DNA from: Alteromonas australica
Lineage (GTDB): Bacteria > Pseudomonadota > Gammaproteobacteria > Enterobacterales > Alteromonadaceae
NCBI RefSeq assembly: GCF_000730385.1
Contig: NZ_CP008849.1
Coordinates: 2,976,001-3,040,000, forward strand
DNA length: 64,000 nt
Reading direction: 5' to 3'
In this document: in pieces, positions 9,016 to 19,315 of the stretch
How the letters are laid out: every line of letters starts with the position of its first letter
Position numbering within the stretch: the stretch's first letter is position 1
The notes under the pieces: model-generated
Seen by the model: only the letters and a program-made list of their open reading frames with translations
What the model was told of the DNA's origin: nothing
The model's database searches: none
Position numbers and translations under genes: made by a program

Positions 9016-9567
9016 CTAAGCCTTCTTTAAATGTGGGGCGCAAGTGTCTGCGACTTTACTGGCATCAAATATTTCAATCCAGTAACCATCAGGATCTTTG
9101 ATAAACGCGATGCCTTTCATGCTGCCATCATTCAACCCTTTTTGAAACGGCACACCCATTTCGCTAAAGCGTTCACATGCCGCTTCTGCGTCAGGTACAT
9201 GAAAACCAATATGACCAAAGCCTTTTGGTTCGCTATTACCACTATGGTAATCAACGGTATCTGCACTATCACCCCAATTGTGAGTAAGCTCCAACATGGC
9301 TGGACGAGCGAAAGTTTGCTCGGTGCGCTTTTCAATGTTTGCACTAATATCGGAAAAGTCTTCACCTGCCGCTAGAAAGTATAAACTAAATTGCATTTCC
9401 TCAAAATCGAGGCGCTTTAGTAATGTCATGCCCATTACCCGGGTATAAAAATCGAGAGAACGCTTTGGTTCAGCAATACGCAGCATGGTTTGATTAAACA
9501 CAAACCCTTTTGTAGCCTCATCTTTTTCTTCACACAAACCTTCGGCTTGGTCAAAATGCCGGCTCAT
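9016..9567 (-). CDS. gloA: lactoylglutathione lyase (glyoxalase I)
   Basis: Converts the methylglyoxal-glutathione hemithioacetal to S-lactoylglutathione in the cytosol. At 183 aa it is of the longer, human/Pseudomonas type. The metal ligand set can be read as Q26 (NQTMLRI), Glu in LELTHNWG, His in GFGHIGFHV and Glu in YWIEIFDASK, matching the Q/E/H/E pattern of zinc glyoxalases. The ATG at 9567 has a strong AAGGAG site six to seven bases upstream. It stands alone between a terminator and the DUF1456 gene, with a 66-base gap to the latter. Confidence 0.95.
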   Translation of the reverse strand: MSRHFDQAEGLCEEKDEATKGFVFNQTMLRIAEPKRSLDFYTRVMGMTLLKRLDFEEMQFSLYFLAAGEDFSDISANIEKRTEQTFARPAMLELTHNWGDSADTVDYHSGNSEPKGFGHIGFHVPDAEAACERFSEMGVPFQKGLNDGSMKGIAFIKDPDGYWIEIFDASKVADTCAPHLKKA

Positions 9568-9633
9568 TACATACTCCTTATTTTATCGCTAGTCACGTTA
9601 TGGAAAATGAGTTTCGAAAGAAAACCCGTTGAA

Positions 9634-10263
9634 TTACACTTTCCCCCATACGGAATTCGATGGCGAATCGGTCTTTTTCGGCGCCGTATTTTCTTTTTTA
9701 CGCGCTGTCCCTTCGTTTTTACCTTGTGCTGTACGCTGTGATTTCGTGGCAGGAGAGTGAGATGCTACAACGCTTGATGTGCTTGCCCCTTTTCCACCGC
9801 TTCGATACTTTTTCACCATTCCCTGTAGCAAGTTACGAACAACTTGGTCACCAGCAGGTTTGTAGTTTCGATGGTCTGGCTTTCGAAATAAGGCCGAGAG
9901 TTCACTTTTGCTCATTCGAAATTGAGCCAAATTTAAAATGGCAATAATGTCTTCATCTTTATAACGCATTGCAATTCGAATTTTGCGTAACAAATCGTTG
10001 TTACTCAACCTTGCATTAGCGGCCAGCTCTCCGGGCTTCTGCCCTTCTTGCTTTCCTCTATTTTTAATAATTAAACCATCGAGAAATAGGGTAATAATTT
10101 TATCCCTGCAGGGTAAATATCCTTCTTCTTCCTCTTTTTTCATGATGGCATGGAGGTACGCCATGTCCATGTCATAATCAGCCAACTTAAAAATACTGAT
10201 GGCGGCGGTGTCATTTATTGCAAGTGCGTATCGAAGACGACGTAACACATCGTTATGGAGCAT
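9634..10263 (-). CDS. DUF1456 (YehS-like) protein
   Basis: Cytosolic protein of 209 aa with two copies of the DUF1456 domain (about 2-70 and 92-155), each beginning with N-DLLRKIRIAMRYKDEDI-like helices (MLHNDVLRRLRYALAINDTAAI in the first). The C-terminal 50 residues are a Lys/Ser/Thr-rich low-complexity tail, longer than in E. coli YehS (156 aa). Function is unknown; the fold is all-helical and may bind nucleic acid, which is only a guess. It is divergent from the molybdoenzyme operon across 244 bases. Confidence 0.85.
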   Translation of the reverse strand: MLHNDVLRRLRYALAINDTAAISIFKLADYDMDMAYLHAIMKKEEEEGYLPCRDKIITLFLDGLIIKNRGKQEGQKPGELAANARLSNNDLLRKIRIAMRYKDEDIIAILNLAQFRMSKSELSALFRKPDHRNYKPAGDQVVRNLLQGMVKKYRSGGKGASTSSVVASHSPATKSQRTAQGKNEGTARKKENTAPKKTDSPSNSVWGKV

Positions 10264-10507
10264 TGGTGAAAGCCTTTATTAACTGGGGGTGCATACCGTA
10301 AGGGTAATCCGTCTATTTTACCGCAGATTGCGCTTTCTCGCTACGTACACGCCATCACGCGAGTAAAATCTTCGCAAAGTAGCTAAACCAATCTCCTTTT
10401 CCTCCCGTACGCAGCTATGAACCCACATGCCTACCGTCAGCCCCGCTAAGATAGATTTAAGGCGTATGACGCAGTGGAAGGCTGACTACATGGAAAAGGA
10501 TTGCATT

Positions 10508-11020
10508 ATGTCTATAGATACGGGACCAACCGTCACAATTAATGGTACGCCCTATGCGCTACCTACCGACCCTCGCACTACCTTGCTTGATTTTCTTCAT
10601 CAAAACCTTGCTTTATTCGGCACCAAAAAAGGCTGCGATCATGGACAATGTGGCGCATGTACCGTATTAGTTGATGATGAAAGGATTAACGCTTGTTTGG
10701 TCTTTGCCTTTCAACTTACAGGCAAGTCGATAACCACCATTGAAGGTATAGCCAAGAATGATGAACTTCACCCGCTACAACGGGCGTTTGTAAACCGTGA
10801 CGCATTTCAATGTGGCTATTGCACGTCGGGGCAAATTTGCTCATCAGTTGCGCTGCAAAAAGAGTTAGCCGACAACGCGCCGAGCGCCGTTACCTTTAGT
10901 GAAGACTATAGCCCGCGAGAAGACATTAGCGAACGCATGAGCGGTAATTTATGCCGGTGTGGTGCCTACCCCAATATTGTTGATGCGATAGAAGACGTTA
11001 TCGCTTTGGAGCCACAATAA
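10508..11020 (+). CDS. paoA: aldehyde/xanthine oxidoreductase, 2Fe-2S subunit (PaoA-like)
   Basis: Electron-transfer subunit of a molybdenum hydroxylase, 170 aa. Residues about 45-65 hold the plant-ferredoxin cluster motif [19 protein letters not shown], and a second all-helical 2Fe-2S domain has QCGYCTSGQ and [19 protein letters not shown] 10508 is chosen because AAGGA lies seven bases upstream; the longer frame from 10427 lacks a site and adds 27 atypical residues. E. coli PaoA has a Tat signal; the chosen start leaves none, so this complex may be cytosolic. It starts a three-gene operon, and its stop overlaps the next start (TAATG). Confidence 0.88.
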   Translation: MSIDTGPTVTINGTPYALPTDPRTTLLDFLHQNLALFGTKKGCDHGQCGACTVLVDDERINACLVFAFQLTGKSITTIEGIAKNDELHPLQRAFVNRDAFQCGYCTSGQICSSVALQKELADNAPSAVTFSEDYSPREDISERMSGNLCRCGAYPNIVDAIEDVIALEPQ

Positions 11021-12042
11021 TGCTGCCATTTACGTTAACTCATCTACACAACACATCAGAGCTAGACAGCAACTCTGGGGCAAAAAACTCTCGTTTTATC
11101 GCTGGGGGCACTAACCTTATCGATTTAATGAAATTACAGGTTGAAACGCCCTCTACGCTGGTGAACTTAAGTGACTGGCAAGACGAAACACGCATTGTTG
11201 AACATGACGAGCATTTCCGCATAGGCGCAATGGTCACCAATACTCAGCTGGCCAACTTTGCCAGCACCACCCCAGGCCTATCTTTACTGTCGCAAGCACT
11301 ATTGAGTGGCGCCACCGTTCAGCTTAGAAACCGTGCGACCACAGCTGGAAACCTTTTGCAACGCACCCGTTGTTACTACTTTTACGATACGGCAAAACCG
11401 TGCAATAAGCGTGAACCAGGCACAGGTTGTACCGCCGTGAATAGTGAAAATAGAATACACGCTATTTTTGGCACCAGCGATAAGTGCATTGCCACCCACC
11501 CCTCAGACATGGCCGTCGCCATGATAGCGCTGGGCGCTAAGCTCGCACTTGTTGCTCCAAATGGCGAAAAAAGAACCCTTCCATTACGCCACTTCTACTG
11601 TACGCCGGGGAACACACCCCATATTGAAAATAACTTAAAAGAAGGCGAGCTGATCACCGCGGTTATTCTGCCCAAGCAAGCGGTTGGTTCTCAGTATTAC
11701 CATAAGGTGCGTGATCGTTCATCGTATGCTTTCGCGTTAGTGTCAGTAGCCGCAGGCCTGGTGATGAAAGACAACAAAGTTAGCGCCCTCACATTAGGAT
11801 TCGGCGGCGTTGGTACGGTGCCTTGGTATCCAGAAACAACGATTAATGCTTTGGTGGGGACGGAACTCACAGACGCCAATATTGAAAAAGCACTGGACGC
11901 TGAACTCGCGTCTGCGCAAGTTTACGGCAGTAACAACTTTAAGCCACCGCTTTTACGCAACACCTTACACAAAGTATTACGTGCCCTCGCCCAGCATCAA
12001 CGCACCTACCCTCAGCACGAAGGAGCTCTATATGAAAACTAA
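11020..12042 (+). CDS. paoB: aldehyde oxidoreductase, FAD subunit (PaoB-like)
   Basis: FAD-binding middle subunit, 340 aa. The N-terminal part has the FAD motif [15 protein letters not shown]. The stretch [20 protein letters not shown] is followed by [11 protein letters not shown] and [13 protein letters not shown]: these clustered cysteines match the extra 4Fe-4S insertion that distinguishes PaoB/YagS from ordinary xanthine dehydrogenase FAD subunits. This makes the operon a periplasmic-type aldehyde oxidoreductase (PaoABC) by sequence, although no Tat signal is seen on PaoA. Start and upstream stop overlap, suggesting coupled translation. Confidence 0.88.
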   Translation: MLPFTLTHLHNTSELDSNSGAKNSRFIAGGTNLIDLMKLQVETPSTLVNLSDWQDETRIVEHDEHFRIGAMVTNTQLANFASTTPGLSLLSQALLSGATVQLRNRATTAGNLLQRTRCYYFYDTAKPCNKREPGTGCTAVNSENRIHAIFGTSDKCIATHPSDMAVAMIALGAKLALVAPNGEKRTLPLRHFYCTPGNTPHIENNLKEGELITAVILPKQAVGSQYYHKVRDRSSYAFALVSVAAGLVMKDNKVSALTLGFGGVGTVPWYPETTINALVGTELTDANIEKALDAELASAQVYGSNNFKPPLLRNTLHKVLRALAQHQRTYPQHEGALYEN

Positions 12043-14254
12043 TCATTCCGCTAATTCTATAGGCGATCCTATCAATCGAGTTGATGGTGTATTAAAGGTA
12101 ACAGGGCAAGCGCGTTACGCCGCTGAACACACTCACGCTATGCCACAAACGCCCCTTGTCGGCTTCTTAGTAGCTTCCACATCTGCGGTGGGTGAAATTA
12201 CTCATTTAGACACCTCAAAAGCAGAAAAAGCTGAAGGCGTACAAGCTGTGTTAACCCACACAAACGCCGGCCCCCTAAAAGCGTTCAGTCAACCCGATGA
12301 TGAAGGCCGATTCACCCAAAGCCGTGCGGTGCTTAAGGATTCCCATATTCGCCATTACGGCATGCCTGTGGCGCTAGTGCTTGCTCACACTTTAGAACAA
12401 GCGAGATATGCAGCAAGCCTGGTAGCATTCAATATTGATGCACAACCTGCTCAGTTGTTACTGGCGCCAGACCAAGCAACTGAGGTGCCTGAATCACTAG
12501 ACGGTGGATTTGAGCCCGATGTGGAAAGTGGTGTTGCGCCAACACAAAGCGCGACAGATATTAATGTCGATATGCAATACACCACGCCATCACAAATTTC
12601 TGCAGCAATGGAACCTCACGCCACCATTGCCCACTTTGATGGAGATAAATTAACGGTTTACCCCAGCGTACAAATTGTTGCCTCAGCAGTACAAGCGCTG
12701 GCAACCACCCTAGAAATGGACGAAGACAACATTCATGTAAAAAGCCCCTTTATCGGCGGCGGCTTTGGTTCTAAATTAGGTTTACACTACGATGCGATAC
12801 TAGCTTGCATCGGTGCGCGGTATCTTAAGCGCCCGGTGAAAGTAGCACTTAGCCGGCGCCATGTATTCTATAATACACCACACCGTGGTCATAGCTTTCA
12901 GCGCATGCAGTTAAGCTGCAATAATCAAGGATACCTCACTAGCATTGCCCATCACAGTGCAATGCCAAAAGCGAAAGGATATACCTTCGCAGAAGCCACT
13001 GGGGCGGGCGCAAGAGTTACCTACCATGCGAACTACATTAATAGCACTCACAGGGTAAAAAGCGCAGATACTCCGCTTATCGATTCTACCCGCTCACCGG
13101 GAGATGCCATTGGGTCATTAGCGTTCGAATCCGCCATCGACGAATTGGCGCACAAGGCTAACATTGACCCACTAACATTTCGCTTAAATAATATGCCAAA
13201 AGTGCACCCTGTCAATGGCAGTCGATTTACCAGTCACAAACTTGAAAGCTGCCTACAACGCGGAGCTGATATTTTCGGGTGGCAACAGAAGAGCAACGCC
13301 AAACCAGGGAAAGTCATAGGCCATGGCGTAGCGAGTGCCATGAGAATGAATGTGCTAGTTCAAAGCTCAGCCAATGTTGCTATTGATGAAAACGGTATGA
13401 TTACCGTCACAACAGATATGACCGACATAGGCACGGGAACTTATACTATTTTGGCGCAAATAGCCGCAGACGCTTTTAACACCTCAGTAGACAATGTCAC
13501 CGTCAATCTCGGCGATAGTCAGTCACCAGCCTCTTGCGGTTCTGGCGGCTCTTTCGGCGCGGCAAGTACCGGTTCCGCCGTACTTAAAGCCTGTGAGGCA
13601 GTCAAGTCTTCACTTTTATCCCTGTTGCCAGAAGATTATCGAGATGCCCAGTTATTGGTGACCGATAAGGGCCTTTGTGTAAGGCAATCGAATTCGGAAA
13701 AAATACAGGAAACTCCGCTTATTAGCCTTATTGATAGCACAAAGTTTCCTATCAGCGAACTTGGGGCTGTAAGTGATGAAGATACCAGCGATGATGAGCA
13801 ATATTCTTGCGGTGCGCATTTTGTTGAAGTGGAGGTAGACACCCTCACCGCAGAAGTACGCTTAAAGCGACAGTACGGCATGTTCTCGGCAGGAAGAATA
13901 CTGAATGAAAAAACCGCCAAATCCCAAATTAAAGGCGGCATGGTATGGGGCGCCGGTTACGCGCTTACTGAAGCCATTCATCATCATACCGATTCCGCCA
14001 GCTTTGTTAACCCTGACTTTGGCGAATACCACATTGCGGTAAATAGAGACATTGCTGAGGTCACAGTAGACTTTATCGACTCACCCGACTTTGAAGCATC
14101 ACCGGTAGGCGCTAAGGGCATTGGAGAGCTGGGTATTACAGGAGCAGGTGCCGCTATTGCAAATGCTATTTTCGATGCCACTGGCGTGCGTGTACGAGAC
14201 TTCCCAATAACGTTGGATAAAGTGCTTGAAGGGCTAAATAAGAAGGCGTCTTAA
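12032..14254 (+). CDS. paoC: aldehyde oxidoreductase, molybdenum subunit (PaoC-like)
   Basis: Catalytic molybdenum-cofactor subunit, 740 aa (E. coli PaoC is of similar length). Visible motifs are GGGFGSKLG near residue 245 for cofactor binding, the [10 protein letters not shown] loop near 510, and the catalytic Glu in [20 protein letters not shown] near 695. The family oxidises aromatic and aliphatic aldehydes to acids. ATG 12032 follows AAGGAGCTCTAT and overlaps the end of paoB; an upstream in-frame ATG at 11810 lies wholly inside paoB and is rejected. The maturation factor gene paoD/xdhC that usually follows is absent here. The stop lies inside a terminator stem. Confidence 0.9.
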   Translation: MKTNHSANSIGDPINRVDGVLKVTGQARYAAEHTHAMPQTPLVGFLVASTSAVGEITHLDTSKAEKAEGVQAVLTHTNAGPLKAFSQPDDEGRFTQSRAVLKDSHIRHYGMPVALVLAHTLEQARYAASLVAFNIDAQPAQLLLAPDQATEVPESLDGGFEPDVESGVAPTQSATDINVDMQYTTPSQISAAMEPHATIAHFDGDKLTVYPSVQIVASAVQALATTLEMDEDNIHVKSPFIGGGFGSKLGLHYDAILACIGARYLKRPVKVALSRRHVFYNTPHRGHSFQRMQLSCNNQGYLTSIAHHSAMPKAKGYTFAEATGAGARVTYHANYINSTHRVKSADTPLIDSTRSPGDAIGSLAFESAIDELAHKANIDPLTFRLNNMPKVHPVNGSRFTSHKLESCLQRGADIFGWQQKSNAKPGKVIGHGVASAMRMNVLVQSSANVAIDENGMITVTTDMTDIGTGTYTILAQIAADAFNTSVDNVTVNLGDSQSPASCGSGGSFGAASTGSAVLKACEAVKSSLLSLLPEDYRDAQLLVTDKGLCVRQSNSEKIQETPLISLIDSTKFPISELGAVSDEDTSDDEQYSCGAHFVEVEVDTLTAEVRLKRQYGMFSAGRILNEKTAKSQIKGGMVWGAGYALTEAIHHHTDSASFVNPDFGEYHIAVNRDIAEVTVDFIDSPDFEASPVGAKGIGELGITGAGAAIANAIFDATGVRVRDFPITLDKVLEGLNKKAS

Positions 14255-14266
14255 CGACGCCTTTTT
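14243..14266 (+). terminator. intrinsic terminator of the paoABC operon
   Basis: Arms AAGGCGTC (14243-14250) and GACGCCTT (14256-14263) with loop TTAAC and a following T-run. The stop codon of paoC (14252-14254) lies in the loop. Confidence 0.8.
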
Positions 14267-14311
14267 GGAATGGGGCGTGACATCACATAACTCGTGTGTC
14301 TAGTGTAGTGA

Positions 14312-14968
14312 TTACACCACCTCAACCACATCTTCTTTAGGTAAGCGAGCTTTCGGCAAACCATAGTTCCAGTCTTGCTCTTGGTCTGGATAGCCCATGG
14401 CAACAGCCACTTCGCAAATATGACCGTCTAGCTCCTTGCTGAACAACTCACCAATGAGATCCGCGTCCACGCCTTCCATCGGCGTGGAAGCAATGCCTAA
14501 TCGGGCAAGTGTATGCAATAAGTTACCTAATGCTAAGTACACTTGTGCTTTTGTCCAACTTCCATTGTTACCTTGTTCATCTGTGTTTGCTTCGGCAAAT
14601 GCATAGGCCCCCATAAAAGAGTCACGCATTGACTCTGGCAAATGGCCAGAGGCAACCTCTGCATCAACACGCTTGACAAACTTGTCTTTGGTAAAGGCAG
14701 GGTCATAAGCAAGCAACACGGTGTGTGACGCTTCTTTCGCGTGCAATTGGTTAAACTGATGCTTATTAGCAAACGTATCGTGAAGGCGCTGTTTTGCTTC
14801 ATCACTTTCTACGATGACAAACTTCCAAGGTTGAGAGTTTATTGATGACGCTGATAGGCGTAAGGCTTCAGTAATAATCGCCATATCTTCGGCTGAAATA
14901 CGTTTGTTACTGTCGTACTTTTTTGCTGTGTAACGGGTATGTAAATCACTAATAATCTGATGAGACAC
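14312..14968 (-). CDS. nfsB: oxygen-insensitive NAD(P)H nitroreductase, NfsB-like
   Basis: FMN-dependent nitroreductase/dihydropteridine reductase family, 218 aa (E. coli NfsB 217). Motifs include RYTAKKYDSNKRIS at the N-terminus, LRLSASSINSQPWKFVIV (FMN contact) near 32-52, and the C-terminal GIASTPMEGVD and VAMGYPDQEQDWN. The start is GTG at 14968 with AGGAG six bases upstream. Single gene; convergent with paoC. Physiological substrate unknown; quinones, pterins or nitroaromatics are typical for the family. Confidence 0.9.
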   Translation of the reverse strand: MSHQIISDLHTRYTAKKYDSNKRISAEDMAIITEALRLSASSINSQPWKFVIVESDEAKQRLHDTFANKHQFNQLHAKEASHTVLLAYDPAFTKDKFVKRVDAEVASGHLPESMRDSFMGAYAFAEANTDEQGNNGSWTKAQVYLALGNLLHTLARLGIASTPMEGVDADLIGELFSKELDGHICEVAVAMGYPDQEQDWNYGLPKARLPKEDVVEVV

Positions 14969-15211
14969 AATGAACTCCTATTGATGAGTGTAACTGCGAA
15001 ATGTGCGAAGAAGTGTAAAGCCAAGGTCGGTTATTGATAAGCCCCAAAGCCTTTGAATGAGTTTACATATTTTTTTGATAATAACGGCTTGAGTTAAAAG
15101 ATTAGATACCCCACAACTATAAATCCAACATCTTAATGAGGAAAAATAAGAGGCAGGCTTACCCAATTCGCGCTATTCTTGTCCCCTACCTAAGCAAATA
15201 TATGGGCAGCA

Positions 15212-17185
15212 ATGACAGCGCCACAGTCGCTATCAATTCAACAAAACCTGACTATTCGCTTATTGCGGGTGCTCAGATATAACAAAGCTCGAATTGAACG
15301 AGCCATTACGCTCATGCCCAAAGCACATCAACCGCTGTTCAATGTGCTCCCTTTTTTATTGCATGTTAATCATCCTGACTTACCTGGTTACGTGGATGGG
15401 GACGCTATTCCCATGGGTATCAACAATTACACCTTTCGTGAAGATATAGCCTCTGCACTCATTACCTGCTTTCCTGAACAGCGTCACCTCTTTACCAACA
15501 TTAAAGAAATTTGGCCACGACAGAGGTCTATTGAAGCGCTTATATTAATGGGAAGTATTGGCACAATTGCGCAAACAGAGCATTCAGATTTTGATTACTG
15601 GGTATGTGTGAATGGGCAAGATTTTTCTGAGGCGCAACTCGAGAAATTACAGCAAAAGCTAACCCTAATAGAACAATGGGCGGAGCATGAATACAAGGTT
15701 GAAGTGCATTTTTTCTTGTCGCAAATTGACCACGTACGGCAAAACAACTTTGGCATAGCCGACGGTGAAAGCGCCGGTTCAGCGCAAGCAATATTCTTAA
15801 AAGCGGAATTTTATAACACCAATATCGTGGTGGCGGGAAAAGCGCCTTTTTGGTGGCTTACCCCTGAAAAAGCCACCCACAAACAATATCAAGGCTTGTA
15901 TAGCACCTTGGAAAAAGGGGGCTCGCCAGACATTAACTGGTTTATGGATTTAGGCCACATCGACCGGTTAGACGCAAGTGAGCTTTTTGGTGCCACTATC
16001 TGGCAGCTAAGTAAAGCCATGGATTCACCATTTAAGTCTTTGCTTAAGATAGCTAAATTAGAAGTTTACCTTGCGAATATTGAACTCGGTCAGCCCTTGT
16101 GTAACGTACTTAAAAAGCATGTTCATAGGGGGGCTGAAGCGCCAGGAAGTGTGGCCATCATCGACCCTTACGGGTTAATGTTCGATCAGCTCATTAGCCA
16201 CTACAAAAGTCAGGGGCAGAAAGAAGACGTTTTGCTTTTACAGCAGTGCTTTTACCTAAAATGTGGTGCTAAGCTTAGCGAACCCTTACCGCAAGGACAA
16301 AAGCCCAACTTTAAACGCAAGATAATAACGGCCTACGCGAAAGCCTGGGGATGGACCCGTTCAGATCTTCATTATTTGGATAATCAACATAGTTGGAGTT
16401 TCCATCAAAAGCTACAGTTCAGCCGCCAGATTCACCGTTTTTTACTAAAGTGTTATCGCCGCATTTCTGCCCAACTGACGCCAGAGCAACAAGTAATGGA
16501 CGTCAAAGACATGACAGTATTAGGCCGCAGACTTAGTACTTTTTACAGTAAAAAGGCCAACAAAATAGATTTCCTCAGACGCGCATTCGACGCCGAGTCC
16601 TATTGTGATCGTGTGACGGTTTCCCTAAAACAACGCAAAAATGGGGAACAAATTTGGCGAGTTTATGCCGGAGATCAGTTAAGCAAAAGTGGTATTGTGG
16701 ATGAAGATCAGAAAATATCTCAAGCTGACAATGCAATTTCTTTAATCGCCTGGTGTGTATCTAGCCGTATTATTGATAGTCGCACTCAGGTGCTTTTAGA
16801 TTACAACTCAGGTGAAATTAGCGAATTAGACCTCAATGATTTGCTGAAGCATTTGTGTAAGCATTTTCCCCCCGTCAAGGTATCGGCACTTACCCGCAAT
16901 CAATTACTGGCACCAGAGCGCATTATTAGCTGCATGGTTATTGTCAATTTCCCCACACTTAGACAAAAGGCGAATGTTGAAGATATCTCTATGATCTATA
17001 GTACATCTTGGGGTGAAACTTTTGTGTGTCATGGTGAAGAAAGCCTCGATGCCTTATGGTTAGACATGCAAGATATAAACAACCCAGCGGCCTGCTTTGT
17101 GTATATCCCAAGAGGGAATCAACACTCGCGCATCCATGGAGAGTTCATCGAAAACCATGCTATGTCGTTTACTTTATTGCAGTAG
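15212..17185 (+). CDS. short class I adenylate cyclase
   Basis: Class I (enterobacterial CyaA type) adenylate cyclase of 657 aa, making cAMP from ATP in the cytosol. The nucleotidyltransferase signature is clear: MGSIGTIAQ at 113-121 followed by S125-D126-F127-D128-YWVC, with the two catalytic Asp. The central part (LDLGHIDRLDASELFGATIWQLSKAMDSPFKSLLKIAKLE-like block at about 250-290, and IDPYGLMFDQ at about 315) also fits. E. coli CyaA is about 850 aa, so the C-terminal part implicated in glucose/EIIA control is shortened or divergent, which suggests a second paralogue rather than the main cyaA. ATG 15212 lacks a good ribosome site. The next gene makes another second messenger. Confidence 0.78.
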   Translation: MTAPQSLSIQQNLTIRLLRVLRYNKARIERAITLMPKAHQPLFNVLPFLLHVNHPDLPGYVDGDAIPMGINNYTFREDIASALITCFPEQRHLFTNIKEIWPRQRSIEALILMGSIGTIAQTEHSDFDYWVCVNGQDFSEAQLEKLQQKLTLIEQWAEHEYKVEVHFFLSQIDHVRQNNFGIADGESAGSAQAIFLKAEFYNTNIVVAGKAPFWWLTPEKATHKQYQGLYSTLEKGGSPDINWFMDLGHIDRLDASELFGATIWQLSKAMDSPFKSLLKIAKLEVYLANIELGQPLCNVLKKHVHRGAEAPGSVAIIDPYGLMFDQLISHYKSQGQKEDVLLLQQCFYLKCGAKLSEPLPQGQKPNFKRKIITAYAKAWGWTRSDLHYLDNQHSWSFHQKLQFSRQIHRFLLKCYRRISAQLTPEQQVMDVKDMTVLGRRLSTFYSKKANKIDFLRRAFDAESYCDRVTVSLKQRKNGEQIWRVYAGDQLSKSGIVDEDQKISQADNAISLIAWCVSSRIIDSRTQVLLDYNSGEISELDLNDLLKHLCKHFPPVKVSALTRNQLLAPERIISCMVIVNFPTLRQKANVEDISMIYSTSWGETFVCHGEESLDALWLDMQDINNPAACFVYIPRGNQHSRIHGEFIENHAMSFTLLQ

Positions 17186-17299
17186 TACACAGTTTTTCGC
17201 TCATTATTGCGCTATTTTTGTAGTAAAGGTGACCTTATGGTCTTTATTGCAGATTGCTGTCATCGTGAAATGGATATCTTTTAAGACAATTGAGGTTTG

Positions 17300-19312
17300 A
17301 TGCAAAATCGGTTACGTGATTCGTTATTCGTGCTTTCTGTTACAGTCTTTGCCAATGCTAAGGCGGTAAGTGCGCTCCCTGCCCCTTCGGGTTCTCTCTC
17401 TGCTATCTCGGCAGAAAGCGCATTGTCTTTGTCTGACGTTCAGCAAGAGGACGTTGAAAATTGGTTAGCCTCTGCAGACGGCTATTACGATACTAAGCAA
17501 TTCTCCCTGGCCATTTCAGCTTATCTACACGCAGCATCTATCCTTGCCCAATCGAGTAAAAAAACCGATCAACGTTTGCTTGGTACTACCTATACCAATG
17601 TTGCACAGTCTTATAAGCGCCTAAAAGAAAGAACAGAAACCGTCGTCTACTATCGAAAAGCACTGGCTATCTTCACTGCATTAAACGACAAGAAATATAT
17701 GGCTCGCACCCTCAATACGTTAGCGGAGGCGGAGCGTTATATTAACGAACTTGAAAAAGCACTCCAATGCTCTATGTTGAGCTTGCGTATTCACAGCGAA
17801 ATTGATGATCCTGAAGGGGAAGCGAAGGCGTTCATGGGCGCAGCCATCATATACCGGCACATAGGTCGCTATGATGCATCACTTGAACATGCGTACAAGG
17901 CGTATCAGTATTTCAAACGTGTTAACGCGCCAAACCGTATTGCGAAAGCAGCCAATGAAATGGGCCTGGTTTACACCAGACTGATGCAATTCGACAACGC
18001 TGAGCGCTTTTATCTCACCACCATAGGGTTGCCCAAAGATAAATTAGAACCCAGAACACTGGCCACAGCCTTACGAGAAATGGGCGTTTCAAAATGGCAC
18101 AGTTCCGATTATTCAACGGCGTTGAATTTTGCCCAACGTGCTTATGATATTTACAAGGCTGAAAATGAAGTAGAAAAGCTGTCATTGACGACGCGCATTA
18201 TTGCAGATATATACCGTGACAGTGGGCAGCCGAAACTCGCTAAAGCCCGTTATGAAGAATCACTTAACTATGCAGAAGCATCGGGCAATAAGTTAAATCA
18301 AACCAAGTCACTTGTGCATCTTGGTGAATTGTTGATAAACCAATCGGCAGCCTCGGCCGTGCCCTTACTGTTAAGAGCCCAACAATTAGCAGCAGAAATT
18401 AACGACACCGCCTACTTACTTTACAGCTATCGTGCACTTAGAAAAGCAGACAAAAAGCGAGGCAACATTGCTGGCTCGCTGGCGTATGCTGAAAAAGAAA
18501 TTCAAATGCTCACGATCTTAAAAGATGAAGAAATCGCCAAGCAAATGGCGCTGTCTAACGCCTCTTTGTATTCCCGAACCCTTGAGATGGAACTTAACGA
18601 TCTGCGAGAAGACGCGAAGCTATCACAGCTAGAATTAGACAAGAAAAGTGATGAAGTTGAAATTGCGAACCAGAGAAAAACCATTGCCGAGCTTGAATTA
18701 ACCAAGAACAAATACGCAAGTTTAGCGCTGGCACTTATGCTTGCGGTGTGTTTATTGTTTAGTGCCTTTATTTTTCGCAGCTTTAGCGCTGCAAAGAAGC
18801 GCAATGCTGAGCTTGATAAACTGGCCACCCAAGACCCGTTGACCCGTTGCTATAATAGACGCTATTTATTCGATTACCTTAACGAAGACTTTGCCAATCC
18901 TCCCTTGGCTGAAAATTACAGCCTAATCATGGTGGATATTGACCACTTTAAGGCAATTAACGACACGTATGGCCATACCGCCGGTGACAAGGTACTGGAA
19001 GAGATTGCCGCTATTTTAACCCACACCGTTGATGACACGGGTATTGTTACGCGCTACGGCGGTGAAGAATTTTGTATTGTTTTACCCACATCAACCATTA
19101 ACAGTGCAATTGATATTGCTCATACTATCAAAAACAAAGTAAGCACATACAAACATGACGACATAGAGGTGACGTGTAGTATTGGCGTTTCATCAATGGC
19201 GTTTACCGCTAACACGCCATCGGAACTTATTGAACAGGCTGATACTGCGCTATTTCATTCCAAGCACAAAGGTCGGAATTCTGTTACCAGTTGGAACGAA
19301 ATAGCCCCATAA
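17300..19312 (+). CDS. TPR-GGDEF diguanylate cyclase
   Basis: Membrane-bound diguanylate cyclase of 670 aa. It has an N-terminal Sec-type signal (residues 1-27), a periplasmic block of about six TPR-like helical repeats (about 50-390), a coiled coil (about 400-470), one membrane helix near 475-495 (SLALALMLAVCLLFSAFIF), then a GGDEF domain (about 510-665). The active site reads GGEEF at about 587-591 and DxxxF-type metal residues are present (MVDIDHFKAIND), so cyclic di-GMP synthesis is expected. No RxxD inhibition site precedes GGEEF. ATG 17300 has TGAGG just upstream. It ends 3 bases from the convergent serine hydrolase. Confidence 0.88.
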   Translation: MQNRLRDSLFVLSVTVFANAKAVSALPAPSGSLSAISAESALSLSDVQQEDVENWLASADGYYDTKQFSLAISAYLHAASILAQSSKKTDQRLLGTTYTNVAQSYKRLKERTETVVYYRKALAIFTALNDKKYMARTLNTLAEAERYINELEKALQCSMLSLRIHSEIDDPEGEAKAFMGAAIIYRHIGRYDASLEHAYKAYQYFKRVNAPNRIAKAANEMGLVYTRLMQFDNAERFYLTTIGLPKDKLEPRTLATALREMGVSKWHSSDYSTALNFAQRAYDIYKAENEVEKLSLTTRIIADIYRDSGQPKLAKARYEESLNYAEASGNKLNQTKSLVHLGELLINQSAASAVPLLLRAQQLAAEINDTAYLLYSYRALRKADKKRGNIAGSLAYAEKEIQMLTILKDEEIAKQMALSNASLYSRTLEMELNDLREDAKLSQLELDKKSDEVEIANQRKTIAELELTKNKYASLALALMLAVCLLFSAFIFRSFSAAKKRNAELDKLATQDPLTRCYNRRYLFDYLNEDFANPPLAENYSLIMVDIDHFKAINDTYGHTAGDKVLEEIAAILTHTVDDTGIVTRYGGEEFCIVLPTSTINSAIDIAHTIKNKVSTYKHDDIEVTCSIGVSSMAFTANTPSELIEQADTALFHSKHKGRNSVTSWNEIAP

Positions 19313-19315
19313 AGA

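Noticed and set aside
11810..12031. Upstream extension of the molybdenum subunit
   Set aside because: Lies within the FAD-subunit gene in another frame; ATG 12032 has a good AAGGAG site and matches the family start.
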